A stretch of 64,000 bases of DNA from Talpa occidentalis (GCF_014898055.3 NW_023605194.1:64295361-64359360); one strand, 5' to 3'. Shown: positions 36,028-48,102, counted from the stretch's first letter. Notes: generated by a model not told the origin, from the letters alone. Numbers and translations: made by a program.

Positions 36028-36464
36028 TGCAGGGTAAGGAAAAATGTCAGGCTTTTCTGCCCTCCCGCCATCATGATAGATGATGGATCCTTGCGGTCCT
36101 GAATGCATGCCTGATGGCGGGCACCTGGAGTAGGGTGTGGGCATAGGTAGATGGGATTCACCTGGGATGAGACAGGGCTTTTAAGGTCGGCCTCACAGGG
36201 ACGCCAGCAGAAGCCAAGAAGCAGCAGAACAAACAGAAGAGCAGAGAAGCAGAGAGAACGCCAGAGAGCCCAGATAGAGTGAGGATTTGCTGGGGGCTGG
36301 GAGGACTGCCAGCCTCCCGGCCCCCCAGCACCCCCGCCTGCCATATGCCTGGTGAACCCAAATAAAAGCCTGAAAACCCACTGAGGTCTCCAGGACTCTC
36401 CTCCTTTACCCCGTCTGCATGGGATCATAGAAAACCTGCTCAGTGGTCCAGTCCTGCCTTTACA
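36028..36464 (+). repeat. 3' LTR of ERV copy 2
   Basis: It starts TGCAGGGTAAGG and ends CCTTTACA. The poly(A) signal is in CCAAATAAAAGCC. It differs from its 5' LTR by scattered substitutions, so it is not a very recent insertion. Confidence 0.92.
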
Positions 36465-36469
36465 TACTC

Positions 36470-36597
36470 ATGTAAGTATTTTATTGTTACAGATCTTACA
36501 GCCAAGTCTTTAACGCATTTTCAATTTATTTTTGTGTATGGAGTTAGCAAGCAATGTAACTTCCTGTTTTATATACATCTATCTAATATACCCATGC
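36470..36597 (-). repeat. Old L1-like antisense fragment
   Basis: GCATTTTCAATTTATTTTTGTGTATGGAGTTAG resembles the antisense of the L1 segment normally reading 'ccattttgagttaatttttgtataaggtg'. It is the host of the flanking LTR insertions. Short and diverged. Confidence 0.4.
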
Positions 36598-36602
36598 ATC
36601 AC

Positions 36603-37018
36603 TGTAGGGTAAGGTAAAAAGTGTCAGGCTTTTCTGCCCTCCCACCATTAGGATAGATGACAGAACCCTGCGGTCCTGAAAGCATGCCTGATGGCGGGCA
36701 CCTGGAATAGGGTGTGGGCATATATAGACAGAATTCACCTGGGCTGAGACTGGGCTTTTAAGGATGGATGGCGTCATGGGGACGACAGCAGAAGCAGAGA
36801 AGCAGAGAGGACGCCGGAGAGCCCAGAAAGAGTGAAGACTTGCTGGGGGCTGGGAGGCCTGCCAGCCTCCCAGCCCCCCAGGACCCCTACCTGCCATGCA
36901 CCCAGTAAATCCCAATAAAAGCCTGAAAACCCGCCGAGGTCTCCAGGACTCTCTCCTCCTTTACCCCGTCTGCATGGGATCATAGAAAACCTGCTCAGTG
37001 TCCGTTCCTGCCTTTACA
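36603..37018 (+). mobile_element. Solo LTR of the same ERV family
   Basis: A 416-bp LTR from TGTAGGGTAAGG to CCTTTACA, flanked by the exact 5-bp TSD ATCAC (36598-36602 and 37019-37023). It arose by LTR-LTR recombination that removed the internal region. It has a shorter purine tract and the poly(A) signal in CCCAATAAAAGCC. Confidence 0.95.
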
Positions 37019-38272
37019 ATCACTTTTTAAAAAAATTTTATACTTTTTACATTGTCATTCATTCTCCTCTCAGGTGTAATCCTCATAAAATTACCACCAA
37101 GTCACCTGTGAACCGTCACTATACTCTCTTGTGCTCTTCTCTCCCAGGTTTTTCTGATCCTTCTCCCTCCTCAGCCGAATGTCTCCAATTTATAGTTTAT
37201 TTTTGTCTTTTTTATTTTTCCCGATCCTTTAAGTTTCCGTATATTCCTCCTGTAAGTGAAACCATCCGATATATTTCTCTTTCCATCTGACTTATTCCAT
37301 CGTGCTGTGAATGGCATGAGTTTATCTGATTGCTGAGCAATATTCCATTGTGTACATATACCACATCTTGGTCCAGTCATGTTTTTGGCATTTAGATTGT
37401 TTCCATAGCTAAGCTATTGTAAATAATGCTGCAAGGAACACAGGAGTGCAGGTTTGCAAGTTTCCTTTCGAATTAATGTTTTTGTGACCTTTAGGTAGAT
37501 TCCTAGAAGTGGAATTGCTGGGTCATCTGGTAGTTCTATTTTTAGTAGTTCCCCACAGTTTTCCATAGTGATTGGACCAGTTTGCATTCCTACCAGCAGT
37601 GCAGGAGAGTTCCTTTTTCTCCACTTCCTCACCAGCATTTGTAGTTGCCAGTTTTTTTAATATGTGCCATTCTCACTGGTGTAAGATGGTATCTCATTGT
37701 GGTTTTGATTTGCATGTCCCTGATTACCAGTGATGCTGACCACTTCTTTCTCTGGCCATTTGCATTTCCTCTTTGGAGAATTGTTTTTAGCTCTTCTGCC
37801 CATTTTTTACTGTATTGTTTGTTTTTGTTGAGTCATGTGAGCTCTTTGTATATCTTTGAAATCAGCCCCTTATCAGTTGTGTGGAATATAAATATTTTCT
37901 CCCAGTCGATAGGGTGTTTTCTGTTTTGGTTATTGTCTCCTTCCACCATCTCTTATTAAAGAGATTATCCTCCCTTAATTGTAAGTTGATGACTCCTTTG
38001 TCATAAATTAGGTCTTGATATATGTCTGGATTTATTTCTGGGCTTTCACCCTGTTCCACTGGTTCTCCCCACCCCACCCCACTTCATATTATTTTAATTA
38101 CTGTTGCTGAATAATACAGTTTAAAAGTAACATGATTCCTCCATTTTTCCCCCTCAGGATTGCTTTTGCTATTTGGGGTCTATTATGGTTCCATATAAAT
38201 TTTAGTATTCTTTTGTTCTATTTCCTTGATGAACATCATTGTAATTTTAATAGGGTTGCACTGAAGGTATAC

Positions 38273-38846
38273 TTTTTTTTTTTTTTTGTGGGACCCTCGC
38301 TGGTAGCCGGGGATCAAACTGGTGCTGCAGAGGCTGTGGGCAGCCTCGCAGCCCAGCGCTCAACCACTGTGCCACCAGGGTAAGGAAAAATGTCGGGCTT
38401 TTCTGCCTTCCCGCCATCAGGATAGATGATGGATCCTTGCAGACCTGAATGCATGCCTGATGGCGGGCACTTGGAGTAGGGTGTGGGCATAGGTAGATGG
38501 GATTCACCTGGGCTAAGACTGGGCTTTGAAGGGCGGCGTCATGAGGACGCCAGCAGAAGCCAAAAGAGAAGCTGAGAAAGAAGCAGCAGAAGCCGAGAGA
38601 GAAGCAGAGCCATGAGAAGAGCAGAGTGAAGCAGAGAGAAGGCCGGAGAGCCCAGAAAGAGTGAAGACTTGCTGGGGGCTGGGAGGTCTGCCAGCCTCCT
38701 GGCCCCCCAGCTCCCCTGTCTACCATGTGCCTGGTAAATCCCAATAAAAGCCTGCAAAAGCCACTGAGGATTCTGCATCCTCCTTTACCCGGTCTGCATG
38801 TGATCCTAGAATACCTGCCCTGTGTCCATGTCCTGCTCTTACGCCC
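38273..38846 (-). mobile_element. Head-only SINE (subtype A) split by a solo LTR
   Basis: An 8-bp TSD AGGTATAC (38265-38272 and 38847-38854) encloses a T-run, the antisense of a SINE head (38288-38380, ending GTGCCACCAGGG), a solo LTR, and GCCC (38843-38846), which matches the extreme 5' GGGC of the SINE. The SINE carries only the tRNA-like head up to about GGGTCCCAC and then poly(A), lacking the usual body. The best reading is a short SINE inserted first and then an LTR element landing near its 5' end. Small deletions at the LTR joints are required. Confidence 0.7.
38377..38842 (+). mobile_element. Solo LTR of the ERV family, nested in a SINE
   Basis: The family LTR runs from AGGGTAAGGAAAAATG to CTCTTAC. 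The first three bases of the canonical TGTAGGG and the last A are missing, with AGGG shared with the SINE at the joint. It has the longest purine (GAAGCNGAGA-type) tract of the set, about 38555-38645, and a poly(A) signal in CCCAATAAAAGCC. Confidence 0.88.
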
Positions 38847-41800
38847 AGGTATACATTGTTTTTAATAAAAATCATTTTGATTATATTAATTCTCCCAAGT
38901 CATGAGCATGGACTATCTTTCCATCTCTTTATGTCTTATTCTATATATCCTTTAGTAGTATCATGTAATTTTCATTGTGTAAATAAATCCTTCACCTTGT
39001 TAGTTAGGTTAACTTCTAGACATTTAATTCTTTTTGATGAGACTAAATGGAATTATTTTCTTAATTTTTCTCTCCTTGCACACTGTATATAAAGTGCAGC
39101 AGATTCATATACAGTTTGTATATAAAAGTACAGTATGTTAATTTTGTAACTTGCTACTTTACTATATTCATTGTTCCTAACAGCTTTATGATGGAGTCTT
39201 CAGGGTTTTATATTCCTAGTCTGCGAATAATGATAATTTCATTCCTTCTTGTCTAAACTGCACTCCTTTCCTTTATTGTTGATTTCTCTAGCTAAAACTT
39301 TCTAATACTAGGTTAAACAGAAGTGGTGGTGGTGGGCATTCTTCATTTTTTCCTAATCTTCAGGTAAAGATTTAAGTTTTTGATCTTCCAAAGTATATTA
39401 GCTATGGGTTTGTGATATAGAGCTTTGATTGTGTTGAGTTAGGTTCCTTTGGTTACTATCTTGTTAAAAATGTTTATCATAAATGGGTAGTGTACCTTGT
39501 TATATGCCTTCTCTGCATCTACTGATACTATTATGTGTTTATCATTTTGTTTGTTGATGGAATGTATTACATTGATCGTTTAACATATATTAAACAAATC
39601 TTGTATCCCTGGATAAGTATCACCCGGGCATGATGCATGATCCTTGCTGTTTACTGTAAATTTGATTGGCTGCTATTTTGCTAGGAATCTGCACATCTGT
39701 ATTCATTAGTGATACTGGTCTATAGTTTTTGTTTTTCTGTAGTGTCCTTGTTTTGGTGTTAGAGTAACATTGCCATCATAAAATGTATTAGGAAGCATTC
39801 CCTATTATTGGAATTTTTGGGATTAATTTGAGTAAAACGGTTTGATAAAACTTACTCAAAAACCCATCTGGTACTGGTCTTTTGTTTGGGGGCAGATTCT
39901 TGATTACTGTTTGGATCTCCATAATTATGATCCATTTTTCCAAGTTTTCTGTGGTTCCATGTTGGTAAATTGCATTTTCTAAAAACTTACCCATTTCTTT
40001 AGAAATACCAAATTTATTGGCATATAATTGTTCACAGAAATCTCAAATGATTCATTGTATTTTTACTGTTATCTAGTGATTTCTCCTCTGCCAAGTTAAT
40101 TTTGTTAGTTTTTCTCTCTTTTTTATTATCCTAGAGATTTTTAAAATTTTATCTTCTCAAAGAAACATTGTTTGCATAGTCTTTTTGATTTCTATTTCAT
40201 TTATATTTGCTGTAATTTTTATTATTTCTTTCCTTCTAATTTTTGGTTTTGCTTATTTTTTCAAGTTCGGTGCAAACAAGTAGTTATTTGGATTTTTTTT
40301 CTTGTTTCTTAATATAGGTCTATATTGCAATTAACTTCCCTCTTAATACCACTTTTGCTGCATCCCACACATTCTGACAGCTTGTGTCTTCATTTCACTA
40401 GCCTCCAGTTATTTTTCAAATTCTGCTTTAATTTTCTCTTTTTAACCAGTGGTTATTAAGTAGCATCTTTATTTAATCTCCATGGATTTATTGCATTTTT
40501 TATTTTTGTAATTTTTATTTTGTGACTTTATAGCATTATGATCAGAAATGGTATGACTTTCATTGGTTTATTGACAACTGACTTTTGTCCCAACAGATGA
40601 TTTATTCTTGAGAATATTCCATGCATACTTGGAAAAAATGTATATGCTGCTATTTGGGGATATAGTGTTCTGAAGATGTCTGTTAAATTCCTCTAATCTA
40701 GTTAATCATTTAAGGTTATTGTTCCTTTCTTAGTCTCTGTCTTGTTCATCTGTCCATAGTTGTAAGTAGAATGTTAAATTCCCCTGGTATTGTATTACTG
40801 TCAATTTCTTTCCTCAAGTGTATTGGTGATTGCTTTACATCTTTAAGTACCATCATTTTGTGCATATGTGTTTATAAATATCGTATATTTTGTTGTATTA
40901 AGTCCTTAATCATTATTTAACATCTATCTGTACTTTATTGCCTTTTTTCAAATTGAAAATCTACCTTATCTGATATAAATATATTTCTGTTCCTGCCTTT
41001 TCTTGATTATCATTTGCTTGTAGGATTGTCTTTCAGTCTTTTACTTTAAGCCTGCACTTGTCTTTAGAAAATGGGCTTCCATTCAAGCTTGACTTTATTT
41101 TATAATCCATTCAATCACACTTACCTTTTAACTGGTGAATTTAAGCCATTTACATTTGGGGTGATTAGAAATATATATATTTATTGCCATTTTGCTATTT
41201 TTTGGTGTTTTGTAGTTCATCGTGTCTTTTTTTTTAAATACCTTCCTTTTAAGTTTCCTTTTACATTGTTATGTGACAATACAGGTTTTTGTTTTGATGT
41301 TCTACTGAAATATATATGTGATGGTTTATATTTGTCACCTATTGAGTGGTTTGGTTTCATTATGCCTTGTAATAGCCCACATTTTTACTCTTCTCCTCTT
41401 CCACATTGCATAATTTTTGTCGTTTACTTCTAGATGGATGTTGTGATTTTATACTAATCCCTATACTAGTCTATTTCTTTCAAGGACAGGTTGGTGGTGA
41501 TGTATACATTTAATTTTTGTTTTTCTGTAAAGTCCCTTATGCCTTCTTCTTGAATGATAGTCTAGCTGGATAAAGTATTCTAGCTTAGAAATCCTTCTGA
41601 GGGCTTTATATAGTTCCTGCCATTCCCTTCTTCCCTTCTTGCGGGCTTTATATAGGTCCTGCCATTTCTATCAAGAAAACCACAATCTAATTGTCTTTTC
41701 CTTTGTATGTAACTCTTCTGTCTCTGGGTGCTTTTAGTATTCTTTTCTTGTTACTAGTTTTTAACAGTTTATGTCTAGAGGGAGTATCTTTCTGCATTTA

Positions 41801-41961
41801 TTTTGTTTGGGATTCTTTGGACCCCTTCAATCAGGATATTTGATTCCTTTTTCAAATGAGGGAGATACTGGCTATTTCTTTAAATAAATTTTTATGCCTT
41901 TTGCCCATCTTCTGAGGGCTCTTTAATACAAATATTCTTCCTCTTTAAATTGTACCAAAGA

Positions 41962-42235
41962 GGGCCTCCCTGGTGGCTCAAGGGGTTAAGCACCACATTA
42001 TGAAGCAATCCACAGCCTCTGCAGCACGAGTTTGATCCCAGGTTGACCAGGGAGAAACACACATGGCGAGGCAGACCTCTCCTGTCTCGCCCGCTGCTCC
42101 CCTCAGCAGTGTGTTTCAATCAGTCTGTCTGTTCTGTTTCCCACTCTGTCTCTGGTGGATCCTCTCACCCCCCCCATCTCTGGCCTGTACCCCAGCTCTT
42201 GTATGCATAAATAAATAAATCTTTAAAAAAATACA
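41962..42235 (+). mobile_element. tRNA-derived SINE, subtype B
   Basis: It begins GGGCCTCCCTGGTGGCTCAA, has a B-box-like GAGTTTGATCC, CAGACCTCTCCTGTCTCGCC, and an (AATA)n/A-rich tail. The exact 11-bp TSD TGTACCAAAGA lies at 41951-41961 and 42236-42246. It inserted into antisense L1. Confidence 0.95.
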
Positions 42236-42368
42236 TGTACCAAAGAACTCATACACAGCTTTAATATATTTTTTTTCTCTTTGCTGATCTATTTATGTTT
42301 TTTTTTTTTCACAATCAGCTGCTTGTGTTTGTTTGCCATCGAGGCCTTACTGCAGTTATGATGTTCTT

Positions 42369-42645
42369 TATATATATATTTTTAAAGATTTATTTATTTA
42401 TTTATACAAGAACTGGTGCATAGGCCAGATGCGCGGGAGGGTGAGAGGATTCACCAGAGAAAGAGTAAGGAACAGAACAGGCAGACTGATGTAGCACACT
42501 GCTGAGGGGAGCGGCAGGTGAGACAGGAGAGGTCTGCTGCCCCATGTGGGACTCTCGCCAGCCAACCGGGATCGAACCTGCGCTGCAGTGGCTGCGGACA
42601 GCTTCACAGTGCAGCCCTCAACCACCCGCGCCACCAGGGGAGGCC
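42369..42645 (-). mobile_element. tRNA-derived SINE, subtype B
   Basis: On the minus strand it starts GGCCTCCCCTGGTGGCGCGG, with B box GGTTCGATCCC and tail AAATAAATAAATAAATC. The 16-bp TSD CAGTTATGATGTTCTT is exact at 42353-42368 and 42646-42661. It lies about 130 bp from the preceding SINE, in opposite orientation. Confidence 0.96.
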
Positions 42646-43714
42646 CAGTTATGATGTTCTTAAAGTCTATAATTTTCATTTGAAATAGTTTCATGTTTTC
42701 TCTATCCTTGTATCCTGCTTTTTCTCTTTCACTGTTTCATATTCACAAGTATCATTATGATTGTTACCTTGAACTATTCATCAGCATATTACACAGTTCT
42801 GCTGGATACCAGATTTCCAGATCATTTATACATGCTACACTATCACTTCATTTTTAGTTTTAGGGGTTGAGATAGAGCTTTTCCTTTTGTCTTGATGGGT
42901 TGGACTTATATCACATTTATAGGTGCAGGATATAATCCCAGATCATTTACCCAGAATCCTTTGGCATCTGTTGCTTCATAGACAAATGTTTCTGCACCTG
43001 TTGTATGACCAGAGCTCTGGTGCTGGCAGTGGGGAGGTCTAGAAAGGAGCCAAGGCTGCAGGATATTAGGTGTTTCTGCTAAAGAGTACCTACAGTTCAA
43101 ACCTCTGAAGGTTCTGTTTATGTCTCAGTTGGGTGGTTGGGGATCTACAATGACCTCTCTTCCTAGGTTAATTCCTCAGTTTCTTGAATGATCTTGTGCT
43201 AGCATAAATCTACGTACTGGCATTCTATGACGAGTAGTTTGCTTTCCCCCACCAAGGATACTAATAGGAACAGAAAGATCTGAGAGCTGCTCATTCTCAC
43301 TAGTGACAGGCAACTGACACAGTTCTGATTACAGGTGAATGAGGGGAGTATGTTTCTCAAGGACTATACATGCCTTCTACAAGAGACTGCCTCCCCTGTA
43401 ACCTCTCTCAGTAGTTGTAGCACCAAATGGGGCTATGGTTACAACAGAGTTAAGGTTGAGGTTTGTTCTTTTCATGATTCAACTATAGAACCTCGTCCTG
43501 GGAAGCTTGACTCTGTTACCGGGGCCCCTATCTACTAAATTCTGGTTAATAGCAGCATGCACCTTACAAAGTTGTTACTCAGCTTTGACCCTGGATCAGA
43601 GGGTTGGGGTGGGTAAGGCAAGGCAGCTGTTTTGCATAATACTGCCACCAGCTGTAGAGTGAAACTCTTTTGTATTGAGGCACAGGTTTGCCACATTAAT
43701 CCACTGTTTTCTCA

Positions 43715-46455
43715 GTAGCATGCTCTTCATTTCCCATGTATTAAGGGGACTCCTTGTTTTCATAGTTGATTTCTAGTTTGATGCCTTTATGGTCAGAGAA
43801 GATAGCTGGTATGATTGCAATATTCATGTATTTGTTGGTGTTTGTTTTGTGGCCTGTGGTCTATCCTGGAGAATGATCCATGTGCACTTGAGAAAAATGT
43901 ATTTTTTTTTTTTTTTTGGATGCAGTGTCCTATAGATGTCTGTTAGGCCCACGTGGTCTAGACCTTTATTTAGGGCTATTGTATCCTTGTTTATTTTTTG
44001 TCTTTTTGACTTTTGGTTAGAGTGGTATTGAAGCTTCCTACTACATATGTATCTTCCCCAATGTCTGTTTTTAGAGATGATAATAATTGTCTGATATATT
44101 TTGGGGTTCCTGTTTGGTGAGTATATGTTAATTAGTGTTAATGTCTTCCTGGTGTATTGTCCCCTTGATCACTATATATGACCATCTATGTCTCTTGTCA
44201 CCTTTTTTAGTTTGAAGTCTATTTTATCTGATATAACTATGGCTGCCCCTGCCTTCTCTGGGGGGCCATTTGCTTGCAGAATTGTTTTCCAATCCTTTAC
44301 TTTAAATCTGTGTTCATCTTTAGCAGTTAGGTATGTTTCCTGGAGATAGCAGAAGGGTGGATTCTGTTTTCTATCCAGACTTCTACTCTGTGTCTTTTTA
44401 TTGGTGAGTTTAATCCATTTACATTTTGGGTGATTATATATACACAGATGTCTGTACTTCCCATTTTGTTCATTGTTTCATGGTTCTATTAGGTATCTTG
44501 TTCAGTTCTCCCTGTTCATTCTTCTGTTGGTTTAGATTTTAAGGCTTCTTGTAATATTTCTTGGAGAGGGGGTTCAGTAGAAGTAAGTTTCTGAAGATTT
44601 TGTTTGTCTAAGAAGGTCCTATTTTTCCTTCACAGAGAAAGGACAAATTTGCAGGATAAAGTATTCTTGGTTGGCATTTTGTGTCTTGGAGTATTTTTTT
44701 TTTAAATGTTATTCCATTCTCTTCTTGTTCATAGTATTTCATTCTCTTCTTGTTCATAGTATTTCTTCAGAGAAGTCTGATGTTAGCCTAATTGGTTTTC
44801 CTTTATAGGTTACCTATTTCTTCCACCTACTCAACCTCATTTCTGTCTTGGACTCTCTGTAGCTTAACCATTATGTATCTTGCTGTAGTTTCCCTTTCAT
44901 TATGGTAGTATGGTGTCCTCCTCGCTCCCTGTCTAATTTCATTTCCTTCCTTCAAGTTGGGGAAGTTCTCTTCAATTATTTCCTTGAATAGATTTTCAGT
45001 TCCCATGTCTCTCTCTTCTTCTGGGATTCTTATGACATATTTCCTTTTCTCATGATGTTGTCTGTCTAGATCTTGAAGTGTTTCTTCATTCTTTTTCCTT
45101 TGTATCTCTCTTTCCTGGTCTTTTTATATCTGTATTTTTGAGCATACTGATTCATTTTTCGATTTCATCTGTTCCATTTTCATGGCTTTTCCAGAATTTT
45201 TTAATTCCTCCATTGATCTTTTAACATCCTGCAGTTCATTTTTCTTATTTAAAGATTCATTCTCATTTTCAGTTTGTTCACTGTGTTTCTCATAGCATTC
45301 TATTGCTTTTCTGCTTTTAGTTTTTTAATTAAGGCAATTCAGATCGAGAAATTCTTCCATGTCAATATCATTAGGTTCTGGAAGCAGATTTTCTCTCTGT
45401 GGTTTATTGTTCCCAGTATGGCTTGCTTGAACATTTACATTTTTCTTTCTTCCCATTGCTTGCTTTCAGATTAGATCTATGTGTAGGGCCACTATGCCAC
45501 TTATGCTGGCAGGCATGACTTCTGGGCACTCATACTGGGGTATGGATGTATCTTCCTTGTGTCCAGACCACTTCAGTTGGGCACATGGCTACTGGATGGC
45601 TAGTGCCAATGGGCAGGGCAACTAGGTGCTTCTGATGGGCGCCAGGGCTGCCAGTGGGGTTTGAGCACAGGAGTTTTCACTCCTCTCCCACCTGGGTTCA
45701 TGGCTTCTGGGCAGCTGGTCCCAAGGGGTGGAGCTCCCAGGTAGTCCTGCTTAGCATTGGGGGTCACCCCTGCTGGCAGGACTTGGGTTCAGAGGGTTTT
45801 GCTCCTCTCTCACTGAGACACAGGTTAGCTAATCTAGCATTCCCCACTGGTTCAGGCTCCAGTTATTCAAGTATGGGAGCCCCAAACTCAAGCTAACAAT
45901 TACCAACTTAAATAGATCCCACACTGCCATTTTCCAAGGCTGTCCTTTGTCTCAAGCTCCCCTATTTAGGAGAATGGGGTGTTTCACTCTACAGCTCTGG
46001 ATACCTGTTGCTGTCTAGCACTAGGGTGTCTGCCTTTGCAGGTGTTGCTCTACTATTGCATTGTTCTGAAGGAACTCTGCTCCCCTACTCCTGTAATTCT
46101 CTTGAGGTAGAGACTCTCTGTCCTAGAGACTATGTGTACCTCACAACCACAGCATCATCCTTGGATTCTAAAGTATCCAGGGTGCACATGAGAAGTTAAG
46201 TCAACAATGACAGAGATATTCCATATCCCCGTGCGCCCTTTCTCTCTTGTGCTGTGCTGCCCCTGTAATGCTCCAAACACAATAATATATCAGTTTTTCC
46301 TATCCTCTCTGCTCATAGGCCCTCTTTGTGCATACAGCAGTCACCGGGTTGTCCTCCAGGGATAGGATCACTGTCTTTGTTTACATATAATTTGATTATA
46401 AGTACATGGAGGAGGCAAATCTAGTGTCTTCACTCTGTCATTTTCCAATGCTTGC
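43715..46455 (-). mobile_element. Second antisense L1 (endonuclease to 5'UTR)
   Basis: Antisense endonuclease-region signature CTATCCTGGAGAATGATCCATGTGCACTTGAG (43862-43893), then ORF1 region (about 44500-45480), then 5'UTR-like GC-richer sequence. It ends near 46440-46455 with CTTCACTCTGTCATTTTCCAATG, the antisense of an L1 5' start. The ORF2 3' half is absent here. Frames are broken. It contains a 16-nt T-run (about 43903-43918) and a local 25-bp tandem duplication (about 44715-44765). Confidence 0.75.
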
Positions 46456-46846
46456 TGCTACATGTTTTTGAGCAATGGGAAATCCTAGTTGAAGATGGAG
46501 GGTAAATGAGATCAAAACATTTATCCTAAGTTCCCTCCTGATAGGATTGCAAACAGTTGGTTACTAAAGGTCAAAAGTTCTAAAAGGCAGTCTGCTGCCT
46601 GGCTGGCCTAGGGCCCTGGACCACCACTCCTATGGGGGCTCCCAACTCTGCCCAGACTCTTATAAATTGTCCCTTTGTTAAGGCTCTTGGGATTAGCTGG
46701 TTTGATGAAGCCACCTGTGTCCTGCCAGGCCTCTGACTGGTAACCCTGCACTCACTCTCTAAACAGCAGCCAGAGTATCTTTCACACCCTTGGGCTACAT
46801 AGCAACCTCCTCCCAACAATCTTAGAATGGTCCAACCTCAATTAAA
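46456..46846. other. Single-copy spacer
   Basis: Non-coding, with no repeat family recognised. It separates the L1 block from the next SINE. Confidence 0.45.
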
Positions 46847-46859
46847 ATAATGGTCCATG

Positions 46860-47170
46860 GGGCCTCCCTGATGGCACAGCGGTTGAGCACTGGGTTGCGA
46901 AGCTCCCCGCGGCCTCTGCGGCACCGGTTCGATCCCCGGCTGCTCCCCGGCCACCGGAGGAGGGTCCCACATGGCGCGCAGACCTCTCCTGCCGCCCGCT
47001 GCTCCCCTCAGCAGTGTGCTTCGGTCCTTCTGCCTGTTCTGCTCCCCGCTCTGGCTCTGGTGAATTCTCTCACCCTCCCGCACTTCTGACTGTACCCAGT
47101 GCATGTATAAATAAACAAACAAACAAATAAATAAAAATACATGCCTCTTTAAAATAAAAAAAAAAAAATA
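46860..47170 (+). mobile_element. tRNA-derived SINE, subtype A, full length, young
   Basis: It starts GGGCCTCCCTGATGGCACAG, with a perfect B box GGTTCGATCCC, CCGGAGGAGGGTCCCACATG, the CTTCGGTCC block, then an (AAACAAATAAAT)-type tail. The exact 13-bp TSD ATAATGGTCCATG lies at 46847-46859 and 47171-47183. It is close in sequence to the 30.2 kb copy, so both belong to the younger subtype. Confidence 0.97.
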
Positions 47171-47289
47171 ATAATGGTCCATGACTCCACCCCACCTAGC
47201 TAAACCATTGTGAGCTAGAGCTCACATTTCTTCCCCGCTCCTCTTTGTGTAGCTAGTCATGCAGGTGCAGGCTTCTGGAGGAAACCTGT

Positions 47290-47635
47290 CTCATTGCACA
47301 CATGCTGGCTGTGCTGTCTACCTAGAAGCCTTTCCCCCATTATCTCCATGGCAGTTCCCTCAACTAATCCAGGTCTTTGCTTAGAGAGATTTTCTCTGAC
47401 TTCCTCATCGACATGGCAACACCCTCCGCCCTCTACCTACACTTAGTTTTATCTTTCTTCTTAGATACATCACTAGCTACCATCAGATGTTCTAGTCTTC
47501 ATCCCCACTGTGTGCATGCAAGGGTAGGGGCTTAACTGTGCACACTGCTCTACTCCCAGAACCTCACACAGGGTCTCATGCATGACAATCATTCAGTAGC
47601 CAACAGCTAAAGAATGAACCCGCAAAAGTGCACAG
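47290..47635 (+). repeat. L2 LINE 3'-end remnant
   Basis: The order of L2-like segments is TTCTCTGACTTCCTCATCGA, a TAGTTTTATC section, CAAGGGTAGGGGCTTAACTG, CTACTCCCAGAACCTCACACAGG, then ATTCAGTAGCCAACAGCTAAAGAATGAA. This is the usual L2 end (mature cost-free layout 'agcacctagcacagtgcctggcacatagtaggcgctc...aatgaa' in diverged form). Confidence 0.7.
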
Positions 47636-48102
47636 GAACCACAATAGAGGGGAGACACTGAAAAGCAAGGAGTTCTACCATATCATGGGATGTGGGACCA
47701 TGGTATGCTAGCAGTCTTTGTTCTTTCTAAACTTAATATTATTATATTTACAATGGACGCTGCCAGCTGAGTGCTCAATCCATTCAAATCACTGAATCAT
47801 CTCTCTATGGACCCCATGACCTCCTAATGCCTGGTCCTACTGCCTGGCATGGAACGTAAAGCTCGCCACCTGCCTTTGGGATACTGGCTTATGGGTATAC
47901 AGCAGGGTCTCAGAGCACAAGATGACTCTGATGCCAAAGATCAGTGATTTCTCTGGAAATGACATAGAAGAAATAGCACTGCCAGGCCCTCCTGGCAGAA
48001 GGCAGCCTCTAACCAGGCATGTGAACAGGCCCCTGCTATTTACCACTAGGAAGATAAACCACAGTAAGACTTGGCCAAGACACTGTGCAACAGGTCCTTG
48101 GA

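Larger units (their letters stand above)
34455..36464 (+). mobile_element. Non-autonomous ERV copy 2, complete with two LTRs
   Basis: The exact 5-bp TSD TACTC (34450-34454 and 36465-36469) bounds a 5' LTR at 34455-34881, an internal region at 34882-36027 and a 3' LTR at 36028-36464. The internal region aligns end to end with copies 1 and 3: leader with the GAAGACCTGGAGGGACT-type block, a hairpin (35637-35670), the RT-motif relic (35743-35778), and the purine tract before the 3' LTR. It lacks gag, most of pol and env. It is only about 1.4 kb from copy 1, but its different TSD shows an independent insertion and not a tandem duplication. Confidence 0.93.
37024..43700 (-). mobile_element. Old antisense L1 block interrupted by nested insertions
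   Basis: Read on the minus strand the order is L1 3' region, ORF2 C-terminal domain (about 37330-37960), RT region (about 39500-40000), endonuclease region (about 40330-40950) and ORF1/5' region further right. Recognisable antisense blocks include CATTCTCACTGGTGTAAGATGG and GATTTGCATGTCCCTGATTA. Many stops and indels break the frames. It hosts a SINE/LTR nest at 38273-38846 and SINEs at 41962 and 42369. The right boundary and the 42.7-43.7 kb part are less certain. Confidence 0.75.

Noticed and set aside
31057..36469. Copies 1 and 2 as a tandem segmental duplication
   Set aside because: Their flanking TSDs differ (ATCAT versus TACTC) and the intervening L1 is not duplicated, so they are independent insertions.
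38247..38744. 165-codon minus-strand frame through the LTR and SINE
   Set aside because: It crosses two unrelated mobile elements and ends in the T-run. Parallel frames recur in every LTR copy simply because the LTRs are alike.
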